Assembly: GCF_023168325.1 (NCBI RefSeq)
Contig: NZ_AP025688.1
Span: 2,976,001-3,040,000 of the forward strand
Reading direction: 5' to 3'
DNA: 64,000 nucleotides
Source: Tsukamurella sp. PLM1
Lineage (GTDB): Bacteria > Actinomycetota > Actinomycetes > Mycobacteriales > Mycobacteriaceae
Positions 1 through 10,166 of this stretch are shown piece by piece (positions within the stretch are counted from its first letter, which is position 1; each line of letters starts with the position of its first letter). The notes under the pieces are model-generated. The model saw only the letters and a list, made by a program, of their open reading frames with translations. It ran no database searches and had not been told where the DNA came from. The translations under genes and the position numbers were made by a program.

Positions 1-162
1 GTGGGAGAGCACCCAGGAGCCGGCCCGGGTGATGCCGACGGGCACGACGTCGTAGCGGTCGGGGTCGAGATGGGCGAGGATGCTGCCCGCCGATACGCAC
101 GAGACCGCATGCTCGCTGCTGCGCCCGCCGAAGACCACTGCCACCCTGATTCGCTCCGTCAC
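1..162 (-). CDS. ddl: D-alanine--D-alanine ligase, N-terminal part (runs off the window)
   Basis: Only the first 54 codons are present; the gene continues left of the window. From a GTG at 162 the product begins [20 protein letters not shown] and continues with [13 protein letters not shown], the typical N-terminal lobe of D-Ala-D-Ala ligases (VxVxxGGxSxEHxxS). The enzyme makes the ATP-dependent D-Ala dipeptide of peptidoglycan precursors in the cytoplasm. It lies 52 bp downstream of gpsA on the same strand, the same pairing as ddlA/gpsA in mycobacteria, so co-transcription is likely. The catalytic ATP-grasp domains lie outside the window. Confidence 0.85.
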   Translation of the reverse strand, partial: MTERIRVAVVFGGRSSEHAVSCVSAGSILAHLDPDRYDVVPVGITRAGSWVLSH

Positions 163-214
163 GGTCGCCCACCTTACGTTGCGGCCCGGAGCGGGGCCAT
201 GCGGTTGCCCTGGC

Positions 215-1246
215 CTACTCGGCGTCCTTGGGCCGCCACTCGCCGCCGACGTCGCGATTGAGCAGATCGTCCATGGCCCGCGACACCGGCACACCGTCGT
301 AACAGACGGCGCGCACGGCCTCGGTGAGGAGCATCTCGACGCCCGCGCGGCGCGCGAGGTCGGCGATCGAGATGCAGGACTTGGCGCCCTCGGCGACCTG
401 GCCGTGCGCCGCCGCCTGCGCCTGTTCCACCGTCATCCCCTGGCCGAGGCGCGCGCCGAAGCTGAAGTTGCGCGACTGCGGGGAGCTGCACGTGGCCACC
501 AGGTCGCCCACGCCGGCCAGACCGGCGAGCGTGAGGGGCTGCGCACCGAGCGCGGTGCCGAGCCGGAGCGTCTCCGCAAGGCCGCGGGTGATGATGGCCG
601 CGCGAGAGTTCTCGCCGAGGTTGATGCCCGACGCGATGCCGCACACGAGGGCGATCACGTTCTTAGTGGCGCCGCCGATCTCGCAGCCCACCACGTCGTC
701 GCTCGTGTACGGCCGGAAGTAGTCGGTGCGCACCAGGTACTGGGTGCGGGACGCGCGCTGGGCGTTGTCGGACGCGACGACGGCGAGCGTGGGCTGCCCC
801 TTGGCGATCTCCTTCGCGAAGTTCGGACCGGTGAGCACCGCCAGCCGGTCGCGATCGATCCCCGCCGCGTCCACGACGACTTCGCTCATCCGGTCCAGCG
901 TGCCGATCTCGATGCCCTTGGCGAGGTTGACGACGGTGACGTCCGGCGGGATCAGGTGCCCCCAATCCTGAAGGTTCGCCCGCAGCGTCTGCGACGGCAC
1001 TGCGAGGACCACCAGCCCCGCGCCCCGCATCGCCTCCTCGGGATCGTGCGTGGCGCTGAGGTTCTCCGGCAGCACTCCCTCCGGCAGGTACTGCGCGTTG
1101 ATGCGGGTGCTGTTGATCTGGTCGGCCACTTCCTGACGGCGGCACCACATCCGGACGCGGTGCGGCTCGGGCCTCGTCGCCTCGGCGAAGACCTTGGCCA
1201 TCGCCGTGCCGAAGGAACCGGCGCCCATCACTGCAACGTCGACCAT
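215..1246 (-). CDS. gpsA: NAD(P)-dependent glycerol-3-phosphate dehydrogenase
   Basis: A 343-residue cytoplasmic enzyme reducing dihydroxyacetone phosphate to sn-glycerol-3-phosphate for phospholipid synthesis. The N-terminus carries the dinucleotide-binding motif [11 protein letters not shown] (residues 8-18). NLAKGIE and [14 protein letters not shown] supply the family lysines, and the C-terminal helical domain contains TCSSxxSRNFxxG. The ATG at 1246 is chosen because a strong GAGGAGG ribosome site precedes it and the family N-terminus ([12 protein letters not shown]) begins there; 31 extra in-frame codons upstream look non-coding. Divergent from cofC, with about 108 bp between starts. Confidence 0.95.
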   Translation of the reverse strand: MVDVAVMGAGSFGTAMAKVFAEATRPEPHRVRMWCRRQEVADQINSTRINAQYLPEGVLPENLSATHDPEEAMRGAGLVVLAVPSQTLRANLQDWGHLIPPDVTVVNLAKGIEIGTLDRMSEVVVDAAGIDRDRLAVLTGPNFAKEIAKGQPTLAVVASDNAQRASRTQYLVRTDYFRPYTSDDVVGCEIGGATKNVIALVCGIASGINLGENSRAAIITRGLAETLRLGTALGAQPLTLAGLAGVGDLVATCSSPQSRNFSFGARLGQGMTVEQAQAAAHGQVAEGAKSCISIADLARRAGVEMLLTEAVRAVCYDGVPVSRAMDDLLNRDVGGEWRPKDAE

Positions 1247-1354
1247 CCGGCCCCTCCTCGCATCCGCGCGACCGCCCGCGGGTGCGGGCATCGCGACGAG
1301 CCTATCCCCCGCCCGGGCGCGGCACGCCGCGTTCCGCACGCCTAGATTGGTGAT

Positions 1355-2056
1355 ATGACCGCACAGCGCGGCGACGCCGCGTCCCCCGCCGTCGTGGTGG
1401 TGACCGCCGTGAAGTCACTGGATTCCGCGAAATCCCGGTTCGCCGCGTCCGGCGACGGAGGGCGCGGCGCCGTCCGCGGCCTCGTTCTCGCGATGTTCCG
1501 CGACACGCTCGCGGCCGCACTGGCCGCGCCGGAGGTGGCGGGGGTCTACGTCGTCTCACCCGATCCCGCGGTGCGCGCGGCCGCCTGCGCCGCCGGGGCG
1601 TTCGCGGTTGACGAGCCCGCCCAGAGCGGCCTCAACGCCGCACTCGAGGCGGGCGCGGACGCCGCGCGCGCCGACGCCGGGCGGCCCGTCGCGGTCGTCG
1701 CACTCCAGGCCGACCTCCCGGGCATCAGCGCCGCCGAACTGAGTGCGTTCCTCGCGGCGACGGCGCACCGTCGGGGATTCGTCCCGGACCACGCCGGCAC
1801 CGGGACCGCCGCGCTGTACGCACCGGCGGGCACGCCCCTGCGACCGCGGTTCGGCCCGGAATCGGCGGCCGCGCACCGCGCGGACGGTGCCACCGAGCAC
1901 GCGGGGCCATGGCCCGGCCTGCGCACCGATATCGACACCCCGCAGGACTTGCGGTCCGCGCCGGTCCTGGGCGAGCACACCGCGGCGGCACTCGCCGACG
2001 CCGATCGCGCAGTCGCGTCGAACTCGCGTCCGCTATGCGCCAGAATGGAACGGTGA
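1355..2056 (+). CDS. cofC: Phosphoenolpyruvate/2-phospholactate guanylyltransferase (CofC/FbiD)
   Basis: A 233-residue nucleotidyltransferase of coenzyme F420 synthesis. In mycobacteria FbiD couples GTP to phosphoenolpyruvate, and the archaeal homologue uses 2-phospho-L-lactate. Visible family features are the N-terminal [15 protein letters not shown], the LQADLPGIS segment (metal/nucleotide site), the GTGTAALY motif near residue 150 and [14 protein letters not shown] near the end. The last roughly 20 residues are a low-complexity extension. The stop overlaps the GTG of ppk by four bases (GTGA), implying translational coupling with ppk. The cofC-ppk adjacency is conserved in mycobacteria. Confidence 0.92.
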   Translation: MTAQRGDAASPAVVVVTAVKSLDSAKSRFAASGDGGRGAVRGLVLAMFRDTLAAALAAPEVAGVYVVSPDPAVRAAACAAGAFAVDEPAQSGLNAALEAGADAARADAGRPVAVVALQADLPGISAAELSAFLAATAHRRGFVPDHAGTGTAALYAPAGTPLRPRFGPESAAAHRADGATEHAGPWPGLRTDIDTPQDLRSAPVLGEHTAAALADADRAVASNSRPLCARMER

Positions 2057-4253
2057 CGACTCCGCCTGCCACTCCCGCCTCCGATCCGGCGACCGCATCG
2101 GACCCCGCACCGGCCCCCGCTGCCGAGGCGCCGGCACCGCTTCCCGGGCGCACCACCGCGATTCCCACGGCGCCGCCGGCCGCCCCGGCCGACGATCCGG
2201 GCGACCTGCCCGACGACCGGTACCTCAATCGCGAGTTGAGCTGGCTCGACTTCAATGCCCGAGTCCTCGCGATGGCCGAGGACGCGTCGCTGCCGCTCCT
2301 GGAGCGCGCGAAGTTCCTGGGGATCTTCGCGTCGAACCTGGACGAGTTCTTCATGGTGCGGGTGGCGGGGCTCAAGCGGCGCGACGAGATGGGGCTGTCG
2401 GTCCGCTCGGCCGACGGCTTGTCGCCGCGCGAGCAGCTGCGCATGATTTCGCAGCGGACCCGCGAGTTGTCCCGCAAGCACGCGCTCGTCTTCAGCGATG
2501 CCGTGCGCCCCGAGCTTGCGGAGCAGGGGATCTCGGTCCTGAGCTGGGACCAGCTCGCCGGGGACGAGCAGGAGCGCCTCACCCGGTACTTCCACACACA
2601 GGTCTTCCCGGTGCTCACGCCGCTGGCGGTCGATCCGGCGCACCCGTTCCCGTACATCAGCGGCCTGTCGCTGAATCTCGCGATCGCGGTCCACGACACC
2701 GTCACGGGCGGTGAGCATTTCGCCAGGGTCAAGGTTCCCGATAACGTTGACCGGATGGTCCCGGTGCGATCGGAGCGGCAGGACCACGCGGTGCTGCCGA
2801 TGGAGGACCTCATCTCGGCGCACCTGGACGTGCTGTTCCCGGGGATGACGGTGGCCGAGCACCACGTCTTCCGCATCACGCGCAACGCGGATTTCGAGGT
2901 GGAGGAGGACCGCGACGAGGACCTGCTGCAGGCGCTCGAGCGGGAGCTGGCGCGCCGCCGGTTCGGCTCCCCGGTGCGGCTCGAGGTGGCAGAGGTCATG
3001 TCCGAGCACATGCTCGAGCTGCTGCTGCGCGAGCTGGACGTGGACCCTGCAGACGTCATCACGGTGCCGGGGCTGCTGGACCTGAACTGCATGTTCGAGC
3101 TGTACGGAGTGGACCGGCCGGACCTCAAGGAGAAGCCGTACGTCCCCGTCACTCACCCCGCGTTCGGCGAGCGCGAGACGCCCAAGAGCGTGTTCGCCAC
3201 GCTCCGCGAGGGCGACGTGCTGGTGCACCACCCGTACGACTCGTTCTCCACCAGCGTGCAGCGGTTCATCGAGCAGGCGGCGAACGATCCGAATGTTCTC
3301 GCGATCAAGCAGACGCTCTATCGCACGTCGGGTGATTCGCCGATCGTCGATGCGCTGATCGACGCGGCCGAGGCCGGCAAGCAGGTGGTCGCTCTGGTCG
3401 AGATCAAGGCCCGGTTCGACGAGCAGGCGAACATCAAGTGGGCACGCAAGCTCGAGCAGGCCGGCGTCCACGTGGTCTACGGTCTCGTTGGTCTCAAGAC
3501 CCACTGCAAGACCTGCCTCGTCGTGCGGCGCGAGGGTTCGACCATCCGCCGCTACTGCCACATCGGCACCGGCAATTACAACCCCAAGACCGCGCGCCTG
3601 TACGAGGACGTGGGCCTGTTCACCGCCGATCCCGACCTGGGCGCCGACCTGACCGACCTGTTCAACCGGCTCACGGGATACTCGCGCAAGGAGGAGTACC
3701 GCAACCTCATGGTCGCTCCGCACGGGATCCGTTCGGGCATCGTCGATCGCGTCGAGAACGAGATCGAGCTGCACCGCGCCGGCAAGCCCGCGGGCGTTCA
3801 ACTCAAGGCGAACGCGGTCGTGGACGAGCAGATCATCGACGCGCTGTACCGGGCGAGCCAGGCGGGCGTCCCCGTCGAGGTCGTGGTCCGGGGCATCTGC
3901 GCCCTGCGCCCCGGGGTGCCCGGCGTCAGCGAGAACATCACCGTGCGGTCGATCCTGGGCCAGTTCCTGGAGCACTCGCGGATCCTGCACTTCCGTGGGG
4001 CGGACGAGTACTGGATCGGCAGCGCCGACATGATGCACCGGAACCTGGATCGCCGCGTGGAAGTGATGGCGCAGGTGAAGGATCCGCGCCTGGCCCGCCA
4101 GCTGGGCGAGATGTTCGAGTCGGCGCTCGATCCGGCGACCCGCTGCTGGGTGCTCGACGGCGACGGCAACTGGAACGCCTCCCCGTCCCGGGCGAGACGG
4201 TCCGCGATCATCAGCGGGAACTCATGCGCGCGCACCGCGCGAGCCAGCGGTGA
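2053..4253 (+). CDS. ppk: Polyphosphate kinase 1 (apparent frameshift near the C-terminus)
   Basis: Reversibly polymerises the gamma-phosphate of ATP into polyphosphate. After a Pro/Ala-rich leader of about 50 residues, the family N-domain starts at [26 protein letters not shown] and the autophosphorylated-histidine motif [12 protein letters not shown] are intact, and [14 protein letters not shown] marks the C-terminal domain. The GTG at 2053 is preferred because it overlaps the cofC stop (GTGA). The reading frame breaks around 4180-4190, where one C appears to be missing from a C-run. Restoring it gives [17 protein letters not shown] and a stop at 4253. Without it the frame falsely fuses ppk to the next gene. 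Confidence 0.93.
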
Positions 4254-5196
4254 GCTCGGCCGGCGCCGGCCCCGTGGTCCGGCCGCCGGGGGCGTCCTCT
4301 GGCGCCCCGGGCCGACGGGGCCGGAAGTGGCTGTCGTGCACCGCCCGCGGTACGACGACTGGTCGCTTCCCAAGGGGCACGTGGAGCCGGACGAGAACCC
4401 GGTCGTGGGCGGCCTGCGCGAGGTGGTCGAGGAGACGGGGTTCAATGCGCGGTTCGTGCGGGCCGTCGGCCAGGTCGCGTACGACGTCCCCCGGCGCCGC
4501 AAACACGGCCCGGGCGGCGACATGGTCCGCAAACGGGTCGGCTACTGGTCCGCGCTCTCGACGGGCGGGGTGTTCGTGCCCAACGAGGAGACCGACGAAC
4601 TGCGGTGGCTTCCGGTCAAGGAGGCCACGAAGATTCTGACGTACCCGATCGACAAGCGCATCCTGCGCGTCTTCGGTAAGCAGCCGCGGTCGACGGCGAC
4701 GATGCTGATCGTCCGGCACGCGAAGGCCGGTCGCAAGCAGGGGTACCAGGGCGACGATCTCGCGCGGCCCCTCGACCGCAACGGACGAGCGCAGGCGGAA
4801 GCACTGGTGGATCTGCTGGGCGCGTTCGCACCGGGGCGCCTGCTGTCCGCTCCGCCGGTGCGGTGCACGCAGACGCTGGAGCCGCTGGCTGCGGAGACGT
4901 CGCTCCCGCTGGTGGAGGAGCCGACGATGTCGGAGACCGCGTACGCCCGCGATCCCGCGGCGGCGCACCGCCGGATCCGCGAGATCGCGCTGCGCGGCGA
5001 GGAATCGGACACCGTCCCGGTGGTGTGCAGTCAGGGCGGGGTGATCCCGGACCTCACCGCGTGGTGGTCGAGCGCCGACGGTGTGCGCCTGCCCGCCGCC
5101 CGCAACCGCAAGGCGAGCGTGTGGGTTCTCACCACCGAGGGCGGCAGATTGCTCACGATGGACCACATCGACAGCCCGCTACCCCTGGAGCACTGA
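4250..5196 (+). CDS. mutT1: MutT1-like Nudix hydrolase with C-terminal histidine phosphatase domain (apparent frameshift)
   Basis: Two-domain nucleotide sanitation enzyme. In mycobacteria MutT1 hydrolyses 8-oxo-(d)GTP and diadenosine polyphosphates. The Nudix box is complete ([14 protein letters not shown] followed by REVVEETGF), matching Gx5Ex7REUxEExGU. The second domain begins [11 protein letters not shown], the RHG-type phosphatase signature of the SixA family. Start: a GTG at 4250 overlapping the restored ppk stop. The N-terminus reads [10 protein letters not shown] and then changes frame near 4280-4285, where one base seems missing in CCGGCCGCCGGG; with it restored the protein continues [10 protein letters not shown]. 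It is probably the third gene of a cofC-ppk-mutT1 operon. Confidence 0.92.
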
Positions 5197-5224
5197 GGCT
5201 TCCAGGGGCAGCGGCATCGGGGAT

Positions 5225-5944
5225 CTACTTCTTGGCGGCCTTCTTGGCTGGGGCCTTCTTCGCCGGAGCCTTCTTAGCGGGCGCCTTGGCTGCGGTCTTC
5301 TTGGCCGCAGTCTTGGCGGGGGCCTTCTTCGCGGGCGCCTTCGCCGCCGTCTTCTTGGCGGCGGCCTTAGTGGCCTTGGCCGGAGCCTTCTTGGCGGCGG
5401 TCGCCTTGGTGGCGGTGGTCTTGGCCGGAGCCTTCTTCGCCGGCGCCTTCGCCGCGGTCTTCTTCGCCGCGGTGGCCTTGGTCGCGGTCGCCTTGGTGGC
5501 CTTGGCGGGCGCCTTCTTGGCGGCGGTCGCCTTGGTGGCGGCGGCCTTGGCCGCCTTGGCCGGCGCCTTCTTGGCGGCGGTCTTCTTCGCGGCGGCCTTC
5601 TTGGCGGGCGCCTTGGCGGCGGTGGCGGAACTACGGCGAACGGCGGGGCCCGAGGAGGGCAGCTTCGCCGAACCCGAGATCACGGCCTTGAACTGGGCGC
5701 CGGGGCGGAACGCGGGCACCGAGGTGGGCTTGACCTTGACGGTCTCCCCGGTGCGGGGATTGCGGGCGACGCGAGCGGCGCGCTTGCGCTGCTCGAAGAC
5801 ACCGAAACCGGTGATGGTGACGGACTCCCCGGCATGCACGGCACGGACGATCGTGTCCACGATCGCCTCGACGGCGGCACCGGCGGTACGGCGGTCGGCG
5901 CCCAGCTTCTCGGTGAGCGCCTCGATCAGTTCTGCCTTGTTCAT
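5225..5944 (-). CDS. hupB: HU-type nucleoid protein with long Lys/Ala/Pro tail
   Basis: A 239-residue DNA-binding architectural protein. Residues 1-90 are a complete HU fold ([52 protein letters not shown]). The last roughly 130 residues are almost only K, A, P and T in [13 protein letters not shown] units, a histone H1-like tail known in mycobacterial HupB, where it binds DNA and is post-translationally modified. The tail here is longer than the mycobacterial one as I remember it (about 110 residues). The ATG at 5944 follows GAGGAAAA; an in-frame GTG two codons upstream is less likely. It is convergent with mutT1, only 28 bp away. Confidence 0.95.
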   Translation of the reverse strand: MNKAELIEALTEKLGADRRTAGAAVEAIVDTIVRAVHAGESVTITGFGVFEQRKRAARVARNPRTGETVKVKPTSVPAFRPGAQFKAVISGSAKLPSSGPAVRRSSATAAKAPAKKAAAKKTAAKKAPAKAAKAAATKATAAKKAPAKATKATATKATAAKKTAAKAPAKKAPAKTTATKATAAKKAPAKATKAAAKKTAAKAPAKKAPAKTAAKKTAAKAPAKKAPAKKAPAKKAAKK

Positions 5945-6065
5945 GAACACTTTTCCTCTGCAGTCGGAGGCTCACCGCTGAGCCAACTAGGGACACCGTA
6001 AACGCAGAATTGCATTCAATCCAAGAGCCACGCCAGATTTGATCGAAGATGTCTCGGAATGACAA

Positions 6066-6097
6066 GTGGCGGCACCGGTTCGATCCGGTGCCGCCAC
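6066..6097 (-). terminator. Hairpin downstream of leuCD
   Basis: Perfect 13-bp inverted repeat GTGGCGGCACCGG / CCGGTGCCGCCAC with a 6-nt loop (TTCGAT). It lies 15 bp past the leuD stop, before the hupB promoter region. No clear T-run follows, as is common in actinobacterial terminators. Confidence 0.75.
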
Positions 6098-6112
6098 GAT
6101 CCTTCGAGAACG

Positions 6113-6700
6113 CTACTTCGTCACGGGTTTGTATGCGGGCCTTGCATTCTCGTACTCGGCGATCGCGTCGGCCTGCTGCAGAGTGATGCCGATGTCGTCC
6201 AGACCCGCCATCAGGCGGTGTCGGACCGGGTCGTCGATCGTGAAGGGAACTACCAAGTCCCCGGCTGTCACGGTGCGCTCTTCGAGGTCGACGGTGACCT
6301 CCAGCCCGGGCTCGTTCTCGAGCAGCTTCCACAGCAACTCGACGTTCTCCTGATCCACGAGCGCGGCGACGAGGCCCGCCTTGCCCGAGTTACCGCGGAA
6401 GATGTCGGCGAACCGCGAGGAGATCACCACACGGAAGCCGTAGTCCATGAGCGCCCAGACGGCGTGCTCGCGGGAGCTGCCCGTGCCGAAATCGGGCCCG
6501 GCGACGAGGACGGAGCCCCGGTCGTACGGCGGGGTGTTGAGGATGAAGTTCGGATCCGCACGCCAGGCCGCGAACAGCCCGTCCTCGAATCCCGTGCGGG
6601 TGACCCGCTTCAGGTAGACCGCGGGGATGATCTGGTCGGTGTCGACGTTGGTCCGGCGCAGCGGCACGCCGATCCCGGTGTGGGTGACGATGGCTTCCAT
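6113..6700 (-). CDS. leuD: 3-isopropylmalate dehydratase small subunit
   Basis: A 195-residue swivelling-domain subunit which, with LeuC, isomerises 2-isopropylmalate to 3-isopropylmalate in leucine synthesis. Family motifs are visible: the N-terminal [15 protein letters not shown], the [17 protein letters not shown] substrate loop (residues about 65-81) and the [14 protein letters not shown] segment. Length is normal. It follows leuC with 27 bp between them and ends at the hairpin at 6066-6097, so leuCD form one transcription unit. Confidence 0.96.
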   Translation of the reverse strand: MEAIVTHTGIGVPLRRTNVDTDQIIPAVYLKRVTRTGFEDGLFAAWRADPNFILNTPPYDRGSVLVAGPDFGTGSSREHAVWALMDYGFRVVISSRFADIFRGNSGKAGLVAALVDQENVELLWKLLENEPGLEVTVDLEERTVTAGDLVVPFTIDDPVRHRLMAGLDDIGITLQQADAIAEYENARPAYKPVTK

Positions 6701-6727
6701 ATCGGTACTCCTTCGGCTGAGGGCGCG

Positions 6728-8160
6728 TTACGCGCCGGCGACGGGGGCCAGGTCGGACGGGGCGGACAGGGTGCCGCGCACCGCAGTCGCGGCCGCGACG
6801 GCGGGCGAGACCAGGTGCGTCCGACTGCCCTTGCCCTGGCGCCCCTCGAAGTTCCGGTTCGACGTGGACGCCGAACGCTCCCCGGACGCCAGCTGATCCG
6901 GGTTCATGCCCAGGCACATCGAGCACCCGGCCTGCCGCCACTCGGCGCCCGCATCTACGAAGACCTGACCGAGACCCTCCTCCTCGGCCTGCGCGCGTAC
7001 CCGCATCGAGCCGGGCACCACGAGCATCCGCACCCCGTCCGCCACCTTGCGGCCGCGCAGGATCTCGGCGACGGCGCGCAGATCCTCGATGCGACCGTTG
7101 GTGCAGGACCCCACGAAGACGGCGTCGACCGCGATGTCGCGCAGCGGCGTTCCCGCCTCGAGCCCCATGTACTGCAGCGCCTTCGCCGCGGTCTCCTTCT
7201 CGCCGTCCGACCCGAACGACTCCGGATCCGGAACGGAGGCGCTGAGCGGCGCACCCTGCCCCGGGTTGGTGCCCCAGGTGACGAACGGGGTCAGCGCGGA
7301 TCCGTCGATGTCGACCTCGGCGTCGAAAACCGCGCCCTCGTCGGTGCGCAGCGCGTCCCATGCCGCGACCGCCTCGTCCCACTCGGCGCCCTGCGGCGCG
7401 TGTGCGCGACCGCGGATGTAGTCGTAGGTGGTCTGGTCCGGTGCGATCAGGCCGGCGCGGGCACCGGCCTCGATCGACATGTTGCAGATGGTCATCCGCG
7501 CTTCCATCGACAGCTTCTCGATGGCGCTGCCTCGGTATTCGAGGACGTAGCCCTGACCACCGCCGGTCCCGATCTTGGCGATGATCGCGAGGATCAGATC
7601 CTTGGACGTGACCCCCGGCTGCAGTTCACCGGAGACGTTGATGGCCATCGTCTTGAACGGCTTGAGCGGCAACGTCTGCGTGGCCAGCACGTGCTCGACC
7701 TCCGAGGTGCCGATACCCATCGCGATGGCGCCGAACGCGCCGTGCGTGGAGGTGTGGCTGTCGCCGCACACCACCGTCATCCCGGGCTGAGTGAGCCCCA
7801 GCTGCGGCCCCATGACGTGGACGATGCCCTGCTCGCCGTCGCCCATCGAGTGCAGGCGCACACCGAACTCGGCACAATTGCGACGGAGCGTCTCCACCTG
7901 GGTGCGCGAGACCTCGTCGGCGATGGGCTGGACCAGCGTGTCGGTGGGGACGTTGTGGTCCTCGGTCGCGATGGTGAGGTCCGGCCGGCGCACGGGCCGG
8001 CCTGCGAGCCGCAGCCCGTCGAACGCCTGCGGGCTGGTGACCTCGTGCACCAGGTGCAGGTCGATGTAGATGAGGTCGGGCTCGCGCGAGGCTCCTCGCC
8101 CTCCCCCTTGACGACGACGTGCTGATCCCAGACCTTCTCGGCCATTGTGCGCGGTTGCAT
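6728..8160 (-). CDS. leuC: 3-isopropylmalate dehydratase large subunit (apparent frameshift near N-terminus)
   Basis: The [4Fe-4S] aconitase-family subunit of leucine synthesis, about 477 residues once repaired. Cluster-ligand and active-site motifs are visible: [28 protein letters not shown] and [14 protein letters not shown]. Most of the protein reads in one frame, but its first 24 residues ([20 protein letters not shown]) are in another. One base is missing around 8090-8100, between GEGEEPR and the expected [15 protein letters not shown]. The ATG at 8160 is chosen because AGGTGA sits upstream and the family N-terminus starts here. Divergent from the IclR regulator. Confidence 0.93.
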
Positions 8161-8212
8161 GCTTGTCACCTGCTCCATGATCTTCGCTCTGCCGGTGGGC
8201 GCGGGCTGGGCG

Positions 8213-8247
8213 TTGAATCCCACCATGCGAGAGCCTAGTATCGAACT
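8213..8247 (+). promoter_or_regulatory. Promoter of the IclR-type regulator, apparently leaderless
   Basis: TTGAAT (8213-8218), a 17-bp spacer and TAGTAT (8236-8241) end six bases before the ATG at 8248. Transcription would therefore begin at or next to the start codon, giving a leaderless mRNA with no ribosome site, which is common in actinobacteria. The same 87-bp interval must also hold the leuC promoter, so the regulator can act on both. Confidence 0.55.
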
Positions 8248-8976
8248 ATGGGACAGGATAGCGCACTGCCGCACGACCCCGAAAGCCTCACCCCCGCGCC
8301 GGTGAGCGGCATCGGCGTACTGGACAAGTCCGTCGCCGTACTCCGGGCCGCGGCCGCCGAGCCGGCGAGCCTCGCGGACCTGTGCGGCCGCACGGGGCTC
8401 CCGCGGGCAACGGCGCACCGTCTGGCCGTGGGACTGGAGCTGCACGGCATGCTGACCCGGGACGGGGACGGCCTGTGGCGGCCCGGCTCCGCGTTGCGCG
8501 AGCTCGCGGCCAGCACCTCGGACGCGCTCGTCGAGACCGCCGCGATGGTGCTCCCCCGGTTGCGCGAGATCACCGGCGAATCCGTCCAGTTGTACCGGCG
8601 CGAGGGCGACCACCGGGTGTGCATCGCCGCCGCCGAGCCGCCGTCGGGCCTGCGCGACACCGTCCCCGTGGGGAGCCGGCTCCCGATGACGGCGGGCTCG
8701 GGTGCGAAAGTGCTCGCGGCGTGGGCCGATTCCCCCGCTGACTCCGCCTTCGGCGAGCGCACTCTCGCCGAGGTCCGCAAGCGGGGCTGGGCGCAGAGTT
8801 CCGGCGAGCGCGAGGCCGGCGTGGCGAGTGTCTCGGCCCCCGTGCGCAATCCGCGGGGCGAGGTGGTCGCCGCGATCTCGGTGTCCGGCCCCATCGACCG
8901 GATGGGCCGGCGGCACGGCGCCCGCTGGGCCGCCGACCTCGCGCAGGCCGCCGACGCGCTGCAGCGCCGCTTGTAG
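8248..8976 (+). CDS. ltbR: IclR-family regulator of leucine genes (LtbR/NdgR type)
   Basis: A 242-residue regulator with an N-terminal winged helix (SVAVLRAAAAEPASLADLCG, then GLPRATAHRLAVGLELHGML, residues about 27-75) and a C-terminal IclR effector domain (GSRLPMTAGSGAKVLAAW; REAGVASVSAPVRNPRGEVVAAISVSG). It is transcribed divergently from leuCD, exactly as LtbR (C. glutamicum, repressor of leuB and leuCD), NdgR (Streptomyces) and the mycobacterial homologue are. By position it should control leuCD and its own gene. The leucine role is inferred from family and context. Confidence 0.87.
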   Translation: MGQDSALPHDPESLTPAPVSGIGVLDKSVAVLRAAAAEPASLADLCGRTGLPRATAHRLAVGLELHGMLTRDGDGLWRPGSALRELAASTSDALVETAAMVLPRLREITGESVQLYRREGDHRVCIAAAEPPSGLRDTVPVGSRLPMTAGSGAKVLAAWADSPADSAFGERTLAEVRKRGWAQSSGEREAGVASVSAPVRNPRGEVVAAISVSGPIDRMGRRHGARWAADLAQAADALQRRL

Positions 8977-9029
8977 CCGGCCCCTGACCGCGCCCCGCGA
9001 CAGCGCCGCGAACAGCCGCCCGCGACGCA

Positions 9030-10163
9030 CTACTCCACCCGGCAGCGCAGACCGGCCGAGTCGACCTCGAGGACCGCGGCGACCCGGCTGCTCGTATCGC
9101 TCATCCGCGCAGCGCGGTTCGCGATGACCGCCTCCGCGACGAGCGGCCAGGCGTCGTGCCGGATCGTGCGGCGCACCGAACGCGCTCCGTACACCGGATC
9201 AAACCCTGTCGCCACGAGGTGCACCGCGACCGCGTCGTCGATCGTCAGATCCACGCCGCGCTTGCGGGCGCGCTCGGCGAACACGTCCAGCTCGTGCCGG
9301 GCGACCTCCACCGCGGTGTCCGCCGAGAGTTCCTCGAACAGCGTCACCTCGTCGATCCGGTTGAGGAACTCGGGATCGAAGAACCGGGCGATTGACTGCT
9401 CCGAGATCCGGTCGAGCCGGCCCTCCAGCGCCCGGTCGAGCCGTGTCCCCGCCACGGCCGGCAGCAGCCGCGACACGGAGCGCCCGGCGCGATGCCAGGG
9501 GCGTTCCTGCTCCGCGCGCAGTTCCCGGCTGCCGAGGTTCGACGTCATGAACACGAGGCAGTTCCGGAAGTCGTAGCGCTGCTGGCCGTTCGCGAGGGTG
9601 AGCTGTCCCCGGTCGAGTACGTGCAACAGCGCACGCAACACCGTGGTGTGCGCCTTCTCCACCTCGTCGAAGAGCACGATCCCGGGCATCGTGACGGTTC
9701 CCTCGACCCGGTCCCGGTCGAAGACGCTCAGCCCCTCCTTCGAGCCCGAATACCCCGGCGGCGCTCCGGCGAACGACGCGGCGTAGTGCTCCTGCGCCAT
9801 CGCCGACATGTCCACCTGACAGAAGTCGTCGGGCCCGGTCCGCAACGCGGCGGCGAGCTGCCGCACGATCTCGGTCTTGCCGGTGCCGGTGGGGCCCACC
9901 AGCAGATGGCTCGCCAACGGCCGGGTCTTATCGGTGAGTCCCGCCTGCACCACCGACAGAGTCGTGAAGATCGACTCGATCGCATGGTCCTGGCCGAACA
10001 CGTTGGCGCGCAGCTGCGCCAGGATCCGCGCCGCGTCGACCCTACCCACCGCCGCCTTGGCGAACTCGGCGTCGGTGGGACGGGACGCCGCGCCGTCCGG
10101 ACCGGACGACCGGCCGCCGAGATCGACTCCCTCGGCGGCCAGGCGATCAGTGATGAACGGCAC
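9030..10163 (-). CDS. amiB: AAA+ ATPase of amidase operon (AmiB-like, ClpB D2-like)
   Basis: A 377-residue AAA+ protein: a short N-terminal region, NVFGQDHAI, Walker A GPTGTGKT (about residue 90), Walker B IVLFDEVEKAH, sensor/arginine region NCLVFMTSNLGSRE and FFDPEFLNRIDEV, then a Clp-type C-terminal small domain (GFDPVYGARSVRRTI). This is the single C-terminal ATPase ring module of ClpA/ClpB without the N-domain, M-domain or a visible ClpP loop. It starts with GTG three bases after the amiE stop, so is translationally coupled. P. aeruginosa amiEBCRS carries an equivalent AmiB of unknown role; an amidase- or channel-specific chaperone is an inference. Confidence 0.85.
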   Translation of the reverse strand: MPFITDRLAAEGVDLGGRSSGPDGAASRPTDAEFAKAAVGRVDAARILAQLRANVFGQDHAIESIFTTLSVVQAGLTDKTRPLASHLLVGPTGTGKTEIVRQLAAALRTGPDDFCQVDMSAMAQEHYAASFAGAPPGYSGSKEGLSVFDRDRVEGTVTMPGIVLFDEVEKAHTTVLRALLHVLDRGQLTLANGQQRYDFRNCLVFMTSNLGSRELRAEQERPWHRAGRSVSRLLPAVAGTRLDRALEGRLDRISEQSIARFFDPEFLNRIDEVTLFEELSADTAVEVARHELDVFAERARKRGVDLTIDDAVAVHLVATGFDPVYGARSVRRTIRHDAWPLVAEAVIANRAARMSDTSSRVAAVLEVDSAGLRCRVE

Positions 10164-10166
10164 GGC

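Noticed and set aside
1546..4038. Very long minus-strand open frame opposite cofC and ppk
   Set aside because: It is the antisense of two clear genes; its Arg/His/Val-rich sequence matches no fold. Such frames are common in high-GC DNA.
2053..5196. Apparent ppk-mutT1 fusion protein in a single frame
   Set aside because: Two separate one-base losses happen to restore the frame. The alternative frames give the normal ppk end and mutT1 start with a GTGA overlap.
5225..5640. Regular short repeats that might suggest a CRISPR or tandem array
   Set aside because: They are codon-level repeats of the HU Lys/Ala tail, with no spacers. No CRISPR array or cas gene is visible in the window.
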